47,830 nt of DNA from Leisingera sp. JC1 (GCF_001679925.1 NZ_LYUZ01000125.1:30281-78110); one strand, 5' to 3'; shown: positions 8,626 to 17,357, numbered from the stretch's first letter. The notes: generated by a model not told the origin, from the sequence alone. Made by a program: numbers and translations.

Positions 8626-9081
8626 ATGACGAGTTTCACCCCGACCGCCCCTGCCGCCCCGGTACAGGGCTGGTTTTCCCGCAGCGAAGCCTGGCTGGAC
8701 AGCAAGGGCAAGGGCGCCTGGATCGCCGCCATGGTCCTGGGTTTCGTGTTTTTCTGGCCGGTTGGCCTGGCCCTTCTCTTCTACATGATCTGGAGCAAAC
8801 GCATGTTCAGCAAATCCTCCTGCCGCCACCGCAAGTCCTGGGCCCGCCACGGCTACTCGGCGATGAAACCCTCGGGCAACAGCGCCTTTGACACCTACAA
8901 GGCCGACACGCTGCGCCGCCTGGAACAGGAGCAGCATGATTTTGAGGCCTTCCTGCAGCGCCTGCGCGAAGCCAAGGACAAGGTGGAGTTCGACGAGTTC
9001 ATGGACGAACGCGCCCGCACCGCCTCCAGCGAGGACCTGGAGGACGAGGATCAAGACCAGGGCGAGCCCAAGCGCCACTGA
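8626..9081 (+). CDS. DUF2852 domain membrane protein
   Basis: The protein has 151 residues. The ATG at 8626 follows the ribosome binding site CTGGAGGA (8613-8620). One long hydrophobic segment (about residues 28-54, AWIAAMVLGFVFFWPVGLALLFYMIW) is followed by a basic stretch (KRMFSKSSCRHRKSW), then a helical, highly charged tail ending in an acidic run (SSEDLEDEDQDQGEPKRH). The middle motif FDTYKADTLRRLEQEQHDFEAFLQRLREAKDKVEFDEFM is typical of DUF2852, a family with no known function. It is probably a single-pass inner-membrane protein with a cytosolic tail. Expression appears tightly controlled, judging by the operators upstream. A strong hairpin separates it from the RDD gene. Confidence 0.85.
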   Translation: MTSFTPTAPAAPVQGWFSRSEAWLDSKGKGAWIAAMVLGFVFFWPVGLALLFYMIWSKRMFSKSSCRHRKSWARHGYSAMKPSGNSAFDTYKADTLRRLEQEQHDFEAFLQRLREAKDKVEFDEFMDERARTASSEDLEDEDQDQGEPKRH

Positions 9082-9099
9082 CCTCATCCGCCTCCGGCT

Positions 9100-9125
9100 G
9101 CCCCGCCCATCCGTCCGGGCGGGGC
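9100..9125 (+). terminator. Perfect 9-bp hairpin after the DUF2852 gene
   Basis: GCCCCGCCC (9100-9108), an 8-base loop and GGGCGGGGC (9117-9125) pair perfectly. Only two T follow, so termination may be partial and some transcripts may continue into the RDD gene. Confidence 0.6.
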
Positions 9126-9157
9126 TTCCCCGTGCCCATTCAGCAAAGGACCCCTTG

Positions 9158-9589
9158 ATGACCGCCCTGCCCGATCCCGACTACCAGGCAGAATTCTATG
9201 CGTCTGTGCCCGCCAAGCGTTTGATCGCCTGGGTCATCGACAGCATCCTGATCTTTACGCTCAGCGCCGGTGCCGTGGTGCTGACGGCCTTTACCGGCCT
9301 GTTTATCTGGCCGCTCCTGTATCTGGCGGTTGGCTTTGCCTACCGGACCGTGACCATCGCCAACGGGTCCGCCACTTGGGGCATGCGTTTTGCCGGGATT
9401 GAACTGCGCGACGGCGAAGGCCGCCGGATGGACAGCGGCATGGCTGCGCTGCACACCGCGGGCTATTCTCTGTCACTGGCGCTGCCGGTGCTGCAAGTGG
9501 TCTCCGTAATCCTGATGCTGACCTCCGCGCGAGGCCAGGGTCTGACGGATCATTTCCTCGGCACCGTGATGCTGAACCGGCGGGTTTGA
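9158..9589 (+). CDS. RDD family membrane protein
   Basis: The protein has 143 residues. The start is set at ATG 9158, with AAAGGA about 9 bp upstream. The N-terminal segment has the RDD signature order: R in VPAKRLIAWVIDSILIF, with D in the first helix. Two further hydrophobic stretches follow (LFIWPLLYLAVGFAYR and a C-terminal one, LPVLQVVSVILML), and a GLTDHFLGTVML segment at the end resembles the usual RDD terminus. RDD proteins are small inner-membrane proteins, some of which work in ion exchange; the function here is not known. It lies 76 bp after the DUF2852 gene, behind a hairpin, and may be partly co-transcribed. Confidence 0.85.
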   Translation: MTALPDPDYQAEFYASVPAKRLIAWVIDSILIFTLSAGAVVLTAFTGLFIWPLLYLAVGFAYRTVTIANGSATWGMRFAGIELRDGEGRRMDSGMAALHTAGYSLSLALPVLQVVSVILMLTSARGQGLTDHFLGTVMLNRRV

Positions 9590-9633
9590 ATGAAACCGGC
9601 AAGACAGCGTTAAACCATTTTCCACAAGACCGC

Positions 9634-9662
9634 TTGGCGCACCGGAACCGCGTTGCTATCAT
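9634..9662 (+). promoter_or_regulatory. Predicted sigma-70 promoter of bpt
   Basis: TTGGCG (9634-9639), a 17-bp spacer and TATCAT (9657-9662) lie 58 bp upstream of the bpt start. The spacing is optimal, and both boxes match the consensus reasonably well. Confidence 0.5.
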
Positions 9663-9719
9663 CTTTGTGACCACAGGCGATCTGTTCCGCCTGTTCCGCG
9701 AAACTGCCGACGGGTTCCG

Positions 9720-10544
9720 ATGCGCCATACACTACCCATTGCGCCGCAATTCTATGTGACGGCACCGCAGCCCTGCCCCTATCTGGAGGGCCGGATGGAG
9801 CGGAAGCTGTTCACTGCGCTGCAGGGCGACGGGGTGGACCAGCTGAACAACAGCCTCAGCCAGCAAGGGTTCCGCCGCTCGCAGAATGTGCTGTACCGCC
9901 CGTCCTGCTCGGAATGCTCCGCCTGCCTGTCGGCGCGGATTGACGTTGCGGCCTTCAGTCCCAGCCGCAGCCAGAAACGCACGCTGAAACGCAATGCGCA
10001 TCTGGAACGGCGGGCGACCTCGCCCTGGGCGACAGAGGACCAGTTCGCGCTGTTCCGCAACTACCTGGACAGCCGCCACGCGGATGGCGGCATGGCCGAT
10101 ATGGACGTGTTCGAATACGCCGCAATGATCGAGGAAACCCCGGTGCGCAGCCGGGTGGTGGAATATGCGGCACCCGGCAGCAGCACCCTGACCGCGGTGT
10201 CGCTGACCGATGTGCTGGAGGACGGGCTGAGCATGGTCTATTCCTTCTACGCCCCGGACCGGCCGCAGGACTCGCTCGGCACCTTCATGATCCTGGATCA
10301 CATCAAGATCGCGCAGGAGGCGGGGCTGCCGTATGTCTACCTCGGCTACTGGGTGCCAGGCAGCCAGAAGATGGGCTACAAGGCCAAGTTCTCCGGACTG
10401 GAGATCTATCACCAGAGCGAATGGAAGAAGATGAGTGACCCGTCGCAGTTCGAGACCGCCAGCCATCCGCTGTCGACCGATCCGATTGCCGAACAGGTCG
10501 CCAATATCCAGCTGCCTGAACAGCCGATTCACCGCGAACGCTGA
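9720..10544 (+). CDS. bpt: Aminoacyl-tRNA--protein transferase Bpt/Ate (arginyltransferase family)
   Basis: The protein has 274 residues, typical of bacterial Bpt. These cytosolic enzymes move leucine from Leu-tRNA to the N-terminus of proteins bearing Asp or Glu, marking them for ClpS/ClpAP degradation. The N-terminal domain has [14 protein letters not shown] and the cysteine cluster [14 protein letters not shown]. The C-terminal GNAT-like domain has [19 protein letters not shown] and [23 protein letters not shown], family hallmarks. The stop overlaps the start of the VOC gene by one base (TGATG), so the two are translationally coupled. The family is common in Rhodobacteraceae. Confidence 0.95.
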   Translation: MRHTLPIAPQFYVTAPQPCPYLEGRMERKLFTALQGDGVDQLNNSLSQQGFRRSQNVLYRPSCSECSACLSARIDVAAFSPSRSQKRTLKRNAHLERRATSPWATEDQFALFRNYLDSRHADGGMADMDVFEYAAMIEETPVRSRVVEYAAPGSSTLTAVSLTDVLEDGLSMVYSFYAPDRPQDSLGTFMILDHIKIAQEAGLPYVYLGYWVPGSQKMGYKAKFSGLEIYHQSEWKKMSDPSQFETASHPLSTDPIAEQVANIQLPEQPIHRER

Positions 10545-10927
10545 TGCAATTCCTCCATGCCGTTTCGCTGGTGGTGCCGGATTACGACGCCGCCATCGCC
10601 TTTTACTGCGGCCAGCTGGGCTGGCAGCTGGCGGAGGATATCGACCAAGGCCGCAAGCGCTGGGTGCGGATCCTTCCGCCCGGAGCGCAGCAGGGCAGCC
10701 TGATCCTGGCCCGTGCCGAAGGGCCTGAGCAAGAGGCTGCCATCGGCAACCAGTTCGGCGGCCGCGTCGGACTGTTTCTGGCCACGGATGATTTTGCCCG
10801 CGACCACGCGGCAATGCAGGCCCAAGGCGTGCAGTTTGAGGAGGAGCCGCGGCACGAGCCCTATGGCACCGTCGCCGTCTGGCGCGATCCCTTCGGCAAC
10901 CGCTGGGACCTGATCCAGTTCACCTGA
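10544..10927 (+). CDS. VOC family (glyoxalase/dioxygenase fold) protein
   Basis: The protein has 127 residues and a single vicinal-oxygen-chelate module of two beta-alpha-beta-beta-beta repeats. Candidate metal ligands are the His in [28 protein letters not shown], Glu in the middle strands, and the C-terminal YGTVAVWRDPFGNRWDLIQF, which is typical of the family. VOC proteins include glyoxalases, dioxygenases and antibiotic-binding proteins, and the substrate cannot be read from sequence. It is coupled by a one-base overlap to bpt. The coupling suggests shared expression but not necessarily a related function. Confidence 0.85.
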   Translation: MQFLHAVSLVVPDYDAAIAFYCGQLGWQLAEDIDQGRKRWVRILPPGAQQGSLILARAEGPEQEAAIGNQFGGRVGLFLATDDFARDHAAMQAQGVQFEEEPRHEPYGTVAVWRDPFGNRWDLIQFT

Positions 10928-10940
10928 GGCCCCCGCCGCC

Positions 10941-11004
10941 CCCTTTCATCTTTCCGCAAATACTCCGGGGTGAATGCGCCAACGGCGCAGAGGGGCAGCG
11001 CCCT
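10941..11004 (-). repeat. Composite 3'-end element, copy 2, downstream of dctM
   Basis: Read on the minus strand, the region holds GGGCGCTGCCC, a GCGCC-GTT-GGCGC hairpin, then CCCCGGAGTATTT, four bases and AAAGATGAAA. It matches the copies at 1981 and 38247 in order and orientation relative to the preceding gene, here dctM. It also fills the gap between the convergent VOC and dctM genes. Confidence 0.55.
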
Positions 11005-11022
11005 TGCCGGTTCCAGATATGC

Positions 11023-11049
11023 AAAGGGGCCCGCATGGGGCCCCCTTTT
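11023..11049. terminator. Bidirectional hairpin terminator between the VOC gene and dctM
   Basis: AAAGGGGCCC and GGGCCCCCTTTT pair around a short loop with one bulged C. A run of T follows on the plus strand (11046-11049) and A residues flank it on the other side, so it can stop transcription from both directions. Confidence 0.6.
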
Positions 11050-11071
11050 CGTTTCATTTGCACAACCCGGA

Positions 11072-13426
11072 TCAGTTCGGGATCAGCGCGGGCACGATGG
11101 TGACGATCGACGGGAACAGCCACAGGATGCCGATGCCCACCACTTGGATCAGCACAAACGGCACGATCCCGCGGTAGATATGGGCCGTTGTCACCTCCTT
11201 CGGCGCAACCCCGCGCAGGTAGAACAGCGCAAAGCCGAAAGGCGGCGTCAGGAACGACGTCTGCAGGTTCACCGCCACCATGATGGTCACCCATTTCGGA
11301 TCAAACGACCCGCCATAGATCACCGGGCCGACGATCGGGATCACGATGTAAATGATCTCCAGGAAGTCCAGCACGAAGCCGAGGAAGAACAAGACCAGCA
11401 TCACGATCAGGAAGACCGTCATCTCGTTATCGAAGCTCTTCAGGAACTGCTGGATGTAGTGCTCGCCGCCAAAGGAGATAACCACCAGATTGAGCAGCTG
11501 GGAGCCGATCAGGATGGTGAAGACCATCGAGGTCACCTTGGCGGTTTCCCGCACCACCGGGGTCAACACGCCGGAGCGGAACAGAACCCAGCAGCCATAG
11601 AGCAGGCCGAACAGCGCATAGAGGTACATCGCGTAGGCCGCAAAAAAGGCGATCCAGCTTTCGACGCTCACGCCGCCCTGGTTTACGCGCAGGTCGAAGT
11701 TCATGCCGATCAGGATGCACAGCATGACAGCAAATGTGGACCAGATGATGATCTTGCCCGATTTGCCCTCGTCCTGCAGCTTGCGGTAGGCCGCCAGCAT
11801 GATGGCACCGCCTGCCCCCAGCGCCGCGGCCGGCGTCGGGTTGGTGATGCCGCCCAGGATCGAGCCCAGCACCGCAACGATCAGCACCAGCGGCGGGAAT
11901 ACCACCCGGATCAGATCGTTTTTGGCGCAGCGGGCCGCAGCCTCACGGCAGCCATAAAGCGCCAGCAGCAACGGCAGTGCGATCCACAGCACCGTCACCC
12001 CGGCAGAGGTGGTGGGCGCAATCGCCACAAGATCCACCAGCGCAATCAGCAGGATACCGATAGAGCCGAGGATCAGCGGTTTGGCATCGCGCGACGGCGC
12101 CACACCGCGACCGAAGGCCAACACCAGACCCAGCAGAACCATGATCACGGTGATACCGGTGCCGATGGGCGCAGCAGAAGCGATCTTGGCTTCGCGGGCG
12201 GCAGCGATTTCCTCTTCGCTCAGCCGCTTGGCCAGGGCCACGCCGCCTGCCTCGTTGATGGCCTTCTGCTCTTCCACCGCGGTATCCCAGGCTTCCTGCC
12301 CGTGCAGTTCGATCATGGACGCCTTGCATTCCGCACCGACACTGGTGCGCAGGGAAGCGGTTTCACCAGCGTCCGAGAAAGTGGACACGACAATGTTCTG
12401 GCTGCCGATCACGTTGAAGCTGTTCAGCAGGATGGCACCGCCGATCAGCGCCGCAGGCACACCGAGGAACCAGATCAGGCCTTCGTTGCGGGTGATCACC
12501 TCGCCGGTGCCGCCTTCGATATTCACGGCCGGCGCCTTGTGCGGGTTCAGCAGCGCATAGCCGAATGCATAGGTGGCATAGAGGATCGCCAGCATGATCC
12601 CCGGCAGCAGCGCCGCCTGGAACAATGTGCCGACCGAAACAACCGCCGGTTCGCCCAGATAGGTGAGCGCGTCAGAGCAGCCTGCTTCCATCGCGCGGGT
12701 TTCCTGCGCGGTGGAATAGAGGTCGCCCGCCAGCGTGCCCAGAAGAACAATCACGATAGACGGCGGGATGATCTGCCCGAGGGTGCCGGAGGCGGCGATC
12801 ACGCCGGTCGCCAGTTCTGGCGAGTAGTTGTTGCGCAGCATGGTCGGAAGGGCCAGCAGGCCCATGGTCACCACGGTGGCACCGACGATGCCGGTGGAGG
12901 CCGCCAGGAAGGCGCCCACGACAACAATCGACACCGCCAGACCGCCGGGCAGCGGCCCGAAGACGCGCGCCATGGTGGTCAGCAGGTCATTGGCGATCTT
13001 GGAACGTTCCAGGGTGATGCCCATCAGGACGAACATCAGAACCGCCAGCAGGGTTTCAATCGATGCGCCCGCCAGCACCCGCTCGTTCATCCGGTTGACG
13101 ATGAAGGAGACGTTGCGGTCCAGCGCCACTTCCCAGCCCTGAACAAAAACCGGTTCCGCCATGCGCGGCAGGTCCGGGTACCTGAATATGGATATCTTGT
13201 CGGGCCTGATGCCCGATCCCACCAGATCACGGTAGGCCTGCGACGAGGTGTCGATGGCCTGGTGGATCAGGATGCCGGCGCTGTCCAGCGCCGCGATGAT
13301 CCCGAAGGAGATGATCCCGGCACCGCCGATGGCAAAGGCCACCGGGAAGCCGGAGAGGATGCCCCCGAAGAGGCAGAAGAATACGATGAGCAGGCCGATC
13401 TCGACGCCATCAAGTCCAAATAGCAT
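11072..13426 (-). CDS. TRAP transporter large permease (DctM), unusually long form
   Basis: The protein has 784 residues, against about 430 for standard DctM. It opens and closes with recognisable DctM sequence (FFCLFGGILSGFPVAFAIGG; GIVGATVVTMGLLALPTML; FLGFVLDFLEIIYIVIPIVGPVI). Between them are extra parts: about 50 residues after the first helix pair, and a large central insertion (roughly residues 230-470) with additional membrane segments and a charged, probably helical soluble stretch rich in E, A and K (AVEEQKAINEAGGVALAKRLSEEE). DctM carries substrate across the inner membrane using a sodium gradient. It lies 14 bp after dctQ. The long form fits the mannitol/chloroaromatic-type TRAP subgroup. 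Confidence 0.9.
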   Translation of the reverse strand: MLFGLDGVEIGLLIVFFCLFGGILSGFPVAFAIGGAGIISFGIIAALDSAGILIHQAIDTSSQAYRDLVGSGIRPDKISIFRYPDLPRMAEPVFVQGWEVALDRNVSFIVNRMNERVLAGASIETLLAVLMFVLMGITLERSKIANDLLTTMARVFGPLPGGLAVSIVVVGAFLAASTGIVGATVVTMGLLALPTMLRNNYSPELATGVIAASGTLGQIIPPSIVIVLLGTLAGDLYSTAQETRAMEAGCSDALTYLGEPAVVSVGTLFQAALLPGIMLAILYATYAFGYALLNPHKAPAVNIEGGTGEVITRNEGLIWFLGVPAALIGGAILLNSFNVIGSQNIVVSTFSDAGETASLRTSVGAECKASMIELHGQEAWDTAVEEQKAINEAGGVALAKRLSEEEIAAAREAKIASAAPIGTGITVIMVLLGLVLAFGRGVAPSRDAKPLILGSIGILLIALVDLVAIAPTTSAGVTVLWIALPLLLALYGCREAAARCAKNDLIRVVFPPLVLIVAVLGSILGGITNPTPAAALGAGGAIMLAAYRKLQDEGKSGKIIIWSTFAVMLCILIGMNFDLRVNQGGVSVESWIAFFAAYAMYLYALFGLLYGCWVLFRSGVLTPVVRETAKVTSMVFTILIGSQLLNLVVISFGGEHYIQQFLKSFDNEMTVFLIVMLVLFFLGFVLDFLEIIYIVIPIVGPVIYGGSFDPKWVTIMVAVNLQTSFLTPPFGFALFYLRGVAPKEVTTAHIYRGIVPFVLIQVVGIGILWLFPSIVTIVPALIPN

Positions 13427-13440
13427 GTTTCCGACGTCCC

Positions 13441-14367
13441 TTAATGCGTGCCTTCGTAGGCTTCTTCACCCTCTCCAAGGCTGTCCTTGTCGAGGTATTT
13501 GTTTTCGCTGCCCTGGCCTTCGACGAACTCCAGGAAGGAGCGGTAGAAGAAGGCGATAGCGTGCAGGAACACCAGGCCTGCAAAGGCGATCAGCAGGATT
13601 TTGAACAGGAAGTAGGCGTTGAATCCGTTGGGGCTGAAGCCGATGGTCTCCACGTTCCAGCGCAGGGCGCGGGATTTCATCACCAGCCGGTCAAGCGAGT
13701 CCGAAGCCGATGGTTTCGGCACGATCAGATGCCGCCACAGGAAGAACCAGCCGTACATCCACGTCAGAACCGCGGCGGGCATCATGAATAAGAGCGAACC
13801 GAGCATGTCGACCACCCGCTTGGCGCGGAAGCTGATGCCGGAATAGATCAGGTCCACCCGCACATGGCCGCCCTGCACGAAGGTGTAGGTCACGCAAAGA
13901 CAGACCACCAAGGCGTTGTAAAACTTCAGTTCTTCTGCAAACCAGCTGATGTCCTGGCTGAACGGAATGCCAAAGCCGAAACTGATGTCGGGCCGCGCGA
14001 ACACCCGCTGCATGAACACGATGATGATCTGCTGCAAGACCATCAAAAGGCCCGCCCAGGCAAAGAAGCGGCCGACGGTATTGGCCAGTCCCTCCAGCCC
14101 GCGGACCATGCCCCACATGAAGCCGCGGAAGTAGATGCCGACAGCGGTCAGCACCAGGAAGGCGGTGAAGATCACAAAGAAGAACTCGACCGAGCCGCCG
14201 TAATAGACGAAGCGCATGATCGAGGCCTTGTCGGACCAGTCGAGCCAGAGCTGCGGATGGGTTATGGCATAGCCGAAATTGTAAAAGGCGCCGGCGATGT
14301 TCTGGACCAGCCAGAGCAATCCGCCCGCTATGGCGCCGAAGAAGGTGAGGCCACTCTCTTCCTGCAT
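13441..14367 (-). CDS. TRAP transporter small permease (DctQ), long form
   Basis: The protein has 308 residues, longer than the usual 160-200. An N-terminal extension of about 110 residues with its own membrane segments precedes the four-helix DctQ core (WAGLLMVLQQIIIVFMQRV ... FVQGGHVRVDLIYSGIS ... MLGSLLFMMPAAVLTWMYGWFFLW). The HVRVDL motif is typical of DctQ. A further membrane segment and an acidic tail ending GEGEEAYEGTH close the protein. DctQ stabilises the large permease and helps docking of the binding protein. It is separated from dctP by 133 bp holding a strong hairpin, and from dctM by 14 bp. Confidence 0.9.
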   Translation of the reverse strand: MQEESGLTFFGAIAGGLLWLVQNIAGAFYNFGYAITHPQLWLDWSDKASIMRFVYYGGSVEFFFVIFTAFLVLTAVGIYFRGFMWGMVRGLEGLANTVGRFFAWAGLLMVLQQIIIVFMQRVFARPDISFGFGIPFSQDISWFAEELKFYNALVVCLCVTYTFVQGGHVRVDLIYSGISFRAKRVVDMLGSLLFMMPAAVLTWMYGWFFLWRHLIVPKPSASDSLDRLVMKSRALRWNVETIGFSPNGFNAYFLFKILLIAFAGLVFLHAIAFFYRSFLEFVEGQGSENKYLDKDSLGEGEEAYEGTH

Positions 14368-14450
14368 GTTTCCCCCGGGGGTCTTTGCTGCGGCGGGTCA
14401 GGCGCGCGGCCCGTCGGCCGGCCTGTATCCCGCGTCACGCAACTGGAAAA

Positions 14451-14479
14451 GGATCCCCCGCGGCGCGCGCGGAGGATCC
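14451..14479 (-). terminator. Strong hairpin between dctP and dctQ, probably an attenuator or 3' stabiliser
   Basis: GGATCCCCCGCG (14451-14462) and CGCGGAGGATCC (14468-14479) form a 12-bp stem with one mismatch and a 5-base loop. On the minus strand the stem is followed by TTTTCC. Its place after the binding-protein gene and before the permease genes suggests that it ends most dctP transcripts, or protects them, keeping dctP in excess. Confidence 0.6.
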
Positions 14480-14500
14480 GGTTGATGCCGGTCAGGCAGA

Positions 14501-15583
14501 TCAGCCGAGGACGCGGTCGCGCTGAACGCGGTAGGCGCCTTCGGATTTGGTGATCCAGCCGGAGGAGGCTTTCATCGACGCTTCGACGCTGCCGCGGATT
14601 TTTGCAAACAGCTCATCGCCCATGAACTCGTCCAGGGTTTCCTTGGTGGCTGCGCCGAAGGCATCCCAGACGCTGTCGGGGAATTCCAGGGTCTTCACGC
14701 CGCCGGACTGCAGGCGCTGCAGCGCTGCACCGTTGTTGTTCATGAACTGCGCCAGGCTCCACTGGTGGCCGGCGGCCGATGCCATCTCGATGATCTTCTG
14801 ATGGGCAGGCGACAGGCCTTCGAAGACTTCGCGGTTGGTGGCAACCGACAGCGCCGCGCCCGGCTCGTGGAAGCCAGCGGTGTAGTAGGTCTTGGTGATT
14901 TCCTGGAAACCAGCCTTTTCGTCCGCCCAGGGGCCGATCCACTCGGTGCCGTCGATGGCGCCGGAGGACAGCGCCTGATACACTTCGGAGCCCGGGATGT
15001 TCTGCACGGACGCGCCCAGCTTGCCCAGAGCCTTGCCGCCCAGGCCCGGCATCCGGAATTTGAGGCCGTTGAAGTCCTCGGGGCCGTTGATTTCCTTGTT
15101 GAACCAGCCGCCGGACTGCGGGCCTGTGTTGCCGCCGATGAAGGACTTGAGGCCGAAGATCTGACCCAGTTCGTCATGCAGCGCTTGGCCGTCGCCGTGG
15201 TAGTACCAGTTGGTCAACTCCTGCGGGGTCATACCGAACGGCACGGCGGTGAAATACGCATAGCCCGGGTGCTGGCTGACGAAGTAATAGTCAGCGGCGT
15301 GGTACATGTCGGCCTGGCCCGCGGTCACGGCGTCGAACACTTCGAACGCGCCAACCAGCTCGCCTGCGGCTTTCACGTCAACGGTCAGGGTGCCGTCGGA
15401 CATGGCAGTGATGGTGTCGGCCACAAACTGCGCCGAGTCATGCACACCTGCCAGACCGCGGCCCCAGGTGGTGACCATGGTCAGGGTGCGGTTGCCCTGG
15501 GCATAGGCCGGTGCCGCCAGGGTGCTGGCTGCTGCTGCGGACCCGCCCAGCGCGGATGTTTTCAAGAAAGAACGGCGATCCAT
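14501..15583 (-). CDS. TRAP transporter periplasmic binding protein (DctP/TakP-like), Tat-exported
   Basis: The protein has 360 residues. A twin-arginine signal (MDRRSFLKTS, cut after PAYA near residue 28) takes it folded to the periplasm. The ribosome binding site GGGAGGA lies just before the ATG. Residues that line the pocket of the Rhodobacter 2-oxoacid binder TakP appear conserved and at nearly the same numbering: Tyr100, Gln156, Arg177 (FRMPGLGGK) and Glu214-Trp215 (GTEWIGPW). The likely ligand is therefore a small 2-oxo or hydroxy acid held with a metal ion. The recalled TakP residues should be checked by alignment. It is the first gene of the dctPQM operon, divergent from the sensor kinase. 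Confidence 0.92.
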   Translation of the reverse strand: MDRRSFLKTSALGGSAAAASTLAAPAYAQGNRTLTMVTTWGRGLAGVHDSAQFVADTITAMSDGTLTVDVKAAGELVGAFEVFDAVTAGQADMYHAADYYFVSQHPGYAYFTAVPFGMTPQELTNWYYHGDGQALHDELGQIFGLKSFIGGNTGPQSGGWFNKEINGPEDFNGLKFRMPGLGGKALGKLGASVQNIPGSEVYQALSSGAIDGTEWIGPWADEKAGFQEITKTYYTAGFHEPGAALSVATNREVFEGLSPAHQKIIEMASAAGHQWSLAQFMNNNGAALQRLQSGGVKTLEFPDSVWDAFGAATKETLDEFMGDELFAKIRGSVEASMKASSGWITKSEGAYRVQRDRVLG

Positions 15584-15653
15584 TAATTATTCCTCCCATT
15601 ATCAATTCGGATTGCCCCAGGTCCCCCCAAGGCGGATCGGTTCGAGTGCGGTC

Positions 15654-15697
15654 AGCCTAGCGGCGGTGAATTTTATGTGAATACCTAGTACTGCGTA
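15654..15697 (-). promoter_or_regulatory. dctP promoter with an inverted-repeat operator abutting the -35 box
   Basis: On the minus strand a 16-bp dyad TACGCAGTACTAGGTA (15697-15682; arms match at 6 of 8 positions) directly precedes a -35 box TTCACA (15681-15676). A 16-bp spacer and a -10 box TAGGCT (15659-15654) follow. Weak core boxes with an operator touching -35 are what an activator-dependent promoter looks like. The NarL-type response regulator encoded next door is the obvious candidate activator. The 283-bp interval to the sensor kinase start holds nothing else clear. Confidence 0.5.
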
Positions 15698-15866
15698 GAA
15701 CGGAACGTTTTTGCCGGTAATTGCAGCAAATCGCATGCATTTCATGCACGAAGCGAAAGGCACCCGGCTCCCGCAAGACGTGCAAACCACCCCTGCCCCT
15801 TTGATTCCTCTGGGCGGCTGCGCAATGATTCGGTACACGATTCTGACCCATTCCAGCGGAGTGCCC

Positions 15867-17294
15867 ATGCGCCTGTTCCGTTCCTTGCTGCGCCCTGACT
15901 ATGCGCAGAAACTGTCGCTGCTGATGACCCTGCCGCTGATTGTGGCGGGCACTGCGATTGCGCTGGTGGTGGGCTATCAGTCCCGCGCCCTGGCCGAACG
16001 CGAGATCCAGGCGCTGGAGCTGCAGCTGCTGGAGGCCAAGAAAGCGGAGCTGCGCAATTACGTGACCCAGGCGCGCAACGGCTTTGCCCACATCTATGGC
16101 CTGGCGGCGCCGGATGACGCAGAGGCCAAGGAGCAGGTGACCCAGATCCTGAGCGCGATGATCTACGGTAAGGACGGGTTCTTTTTCGTCTACGACTATG
16201 ACGGCACCAACCTGGTGAGCCCGCGGCAAACCGAATACATCAACCGCAATTGGGCGGGTCTCACCGACAGCGCTGGCGTGCCGGTGGTAGACGAGTTTAT
16301 CCGCCTGGCCCGCGACGGGGCTGGCTGGCACAGCTTCACTTGGGACAAACCCTCCACCGGGGAAGAGGCGCAAATGATCGCCTATGTGCTGGGGCTGCAG
16401 GACTGGCAGTGGGTGATCGGCACCGGCGTCTTCATCGACGATGTGCTGGCCTCGGTGGCCGCCTCTCGAGCGGAGGTGGAGGCCCGGGTGCGGCGCACGT
16501 TCTTGTATATCGGCGGCATCACCTTGGTGTCACTGGCGCTGGTCTTTGCTTCCGGCATGTTCCTGAACATCCGCGAGCGGCGGCTGGCGGACGCCAAGCT
16601 GAAGGAGCTGACCCAGCGGGTGTTCGACGCCCAGGAAGAAGAACGCGGCCGGGTAGCGCGGGAGCTGCATGACGGGATCAGCCAGCTCTTGGTCGGGGTG
16701 CGCTACGCGCTGGACAACACCCGCCGGCGCCTGTCGCGCGGCGATGGCGAAGGTGCGGCAGCCCCACTGGAAAAAGGCACAGAGAACCTGCTGACTGCCA
16801 TTACCGAGGTGCGCCGGATCAGCCGCGACCTGCGCCCCGGCGTGCTGGACGATCTTGGCCTTGGGCCGGCGCTGAAGGCGTTGACCGATGACTTCGCCGT
16901 GCGCACCGGCATCGAGACCGAGTTCTCCACCGTCGTTTTCCGCAACCGTCTGGACCAGGATTCCAAGATTGCCCTTTACCGTATCGCACAGGAAGCGCTG
17001 ACCAATATCGAGCGCCATGCGGAAGCGTCCAAGGTCAGCATCGACCTGCGCGGCCATACCCGCGGCGCCACCATGCGGATCTCCGATAACGGCCGCGGGC
17101 TGCCGCCGCGCGACGCCCGCACCGGGCCGGGGATCGGCCTTCGCAACATGCAGGAGCGGATTGAGCAGCTTGACGGCACCTTGCGCATTCTGTCATCACG
17201 GGGCACCCAGAGCGGCACCGTGATCGAGGCAAGCCTGCCCCTGAGCCACCTGCTGCCGCCGGGCGAGGAAGGCACACCAGCGCAATTGCCGTAA
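15867..17294 (+). CDS. Cache-domain sensor histidine kinase (NarX/HisKA_3 type)
   Basis: The protein has 475 residues. An N-terminal membrane segment (LSLLMTLPLIVAGTAIALVVGY) and a second near residue 210-235 enclose a periplasmic single-Cache domain (with YGKDGFFFVYDYDG and WQWVIGTGVFIDDV). Such domains usually bind small organic acids. A HisKA_3 dimerisation domain follows, with the phospho-acceptor His268 in ARELHDGISQLLVG. The HATPase domain has EALTNIERHA, DNGRGLPP and GIGLRNMQERI. The ATG at 15867 was preferred to one at 15825. It sits 63 bp before the response-regulator gene and is divergent from the TRAP operon it probably controls. Confidence 0.9.
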   Translation: MRLFRSLLRPDYAQKLSLLMTLPLIVAGTAIALVVGYQSRALAEREIQALELQLLEAKKAELRNYVTQARNGFAHIYGLAAPDDAEAKEQVTQILSAMIYGKDGFFFVYDYDGTNLVSPRQTEYINRNWAGLTDSAGVPVVDEFIRLARDGAGWHSFTWDKPSTGEEAQMIAYVLGLQDWQWVIGTGVFIDDVLASVAASRAEVEARVRRTFLYIGGITLVSLALVFASGMFLNIRERRLADAKLKELTQRVFDAQEEERGRVARELHDGISQLLVGVRYALDNTRRRLSRGDGEGAAAPLEKGTENLLTAITEVRRISRDLRPGVLDDLGLGPALKALTDDFAVRTGIETEFSTVVFRNRLDQDSKIALYRIAQEALTNIERHAEASKVSIDLRGHTRGATMRISDNGRGLPPRDARTGPGIGLRNMQERIEQLDGTLRILSSRGTQSGTVIEASLPLSHLLPPGEEGTPAQLP

Positions 17295-17357
17295 ATCCTG
17301 GGGAGGATACGGCACCCTGCGCGGCCTTTGCAAAGTTCAACAACTGCCGTTGGGGGG

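Noticed and set aside
10970-13423. 817-codon open frame on the plus strand
   Set aside because: It is the antisense of dctM, full of His, Gln, Arg and Asp as expected for a GC-rich shadow frame.
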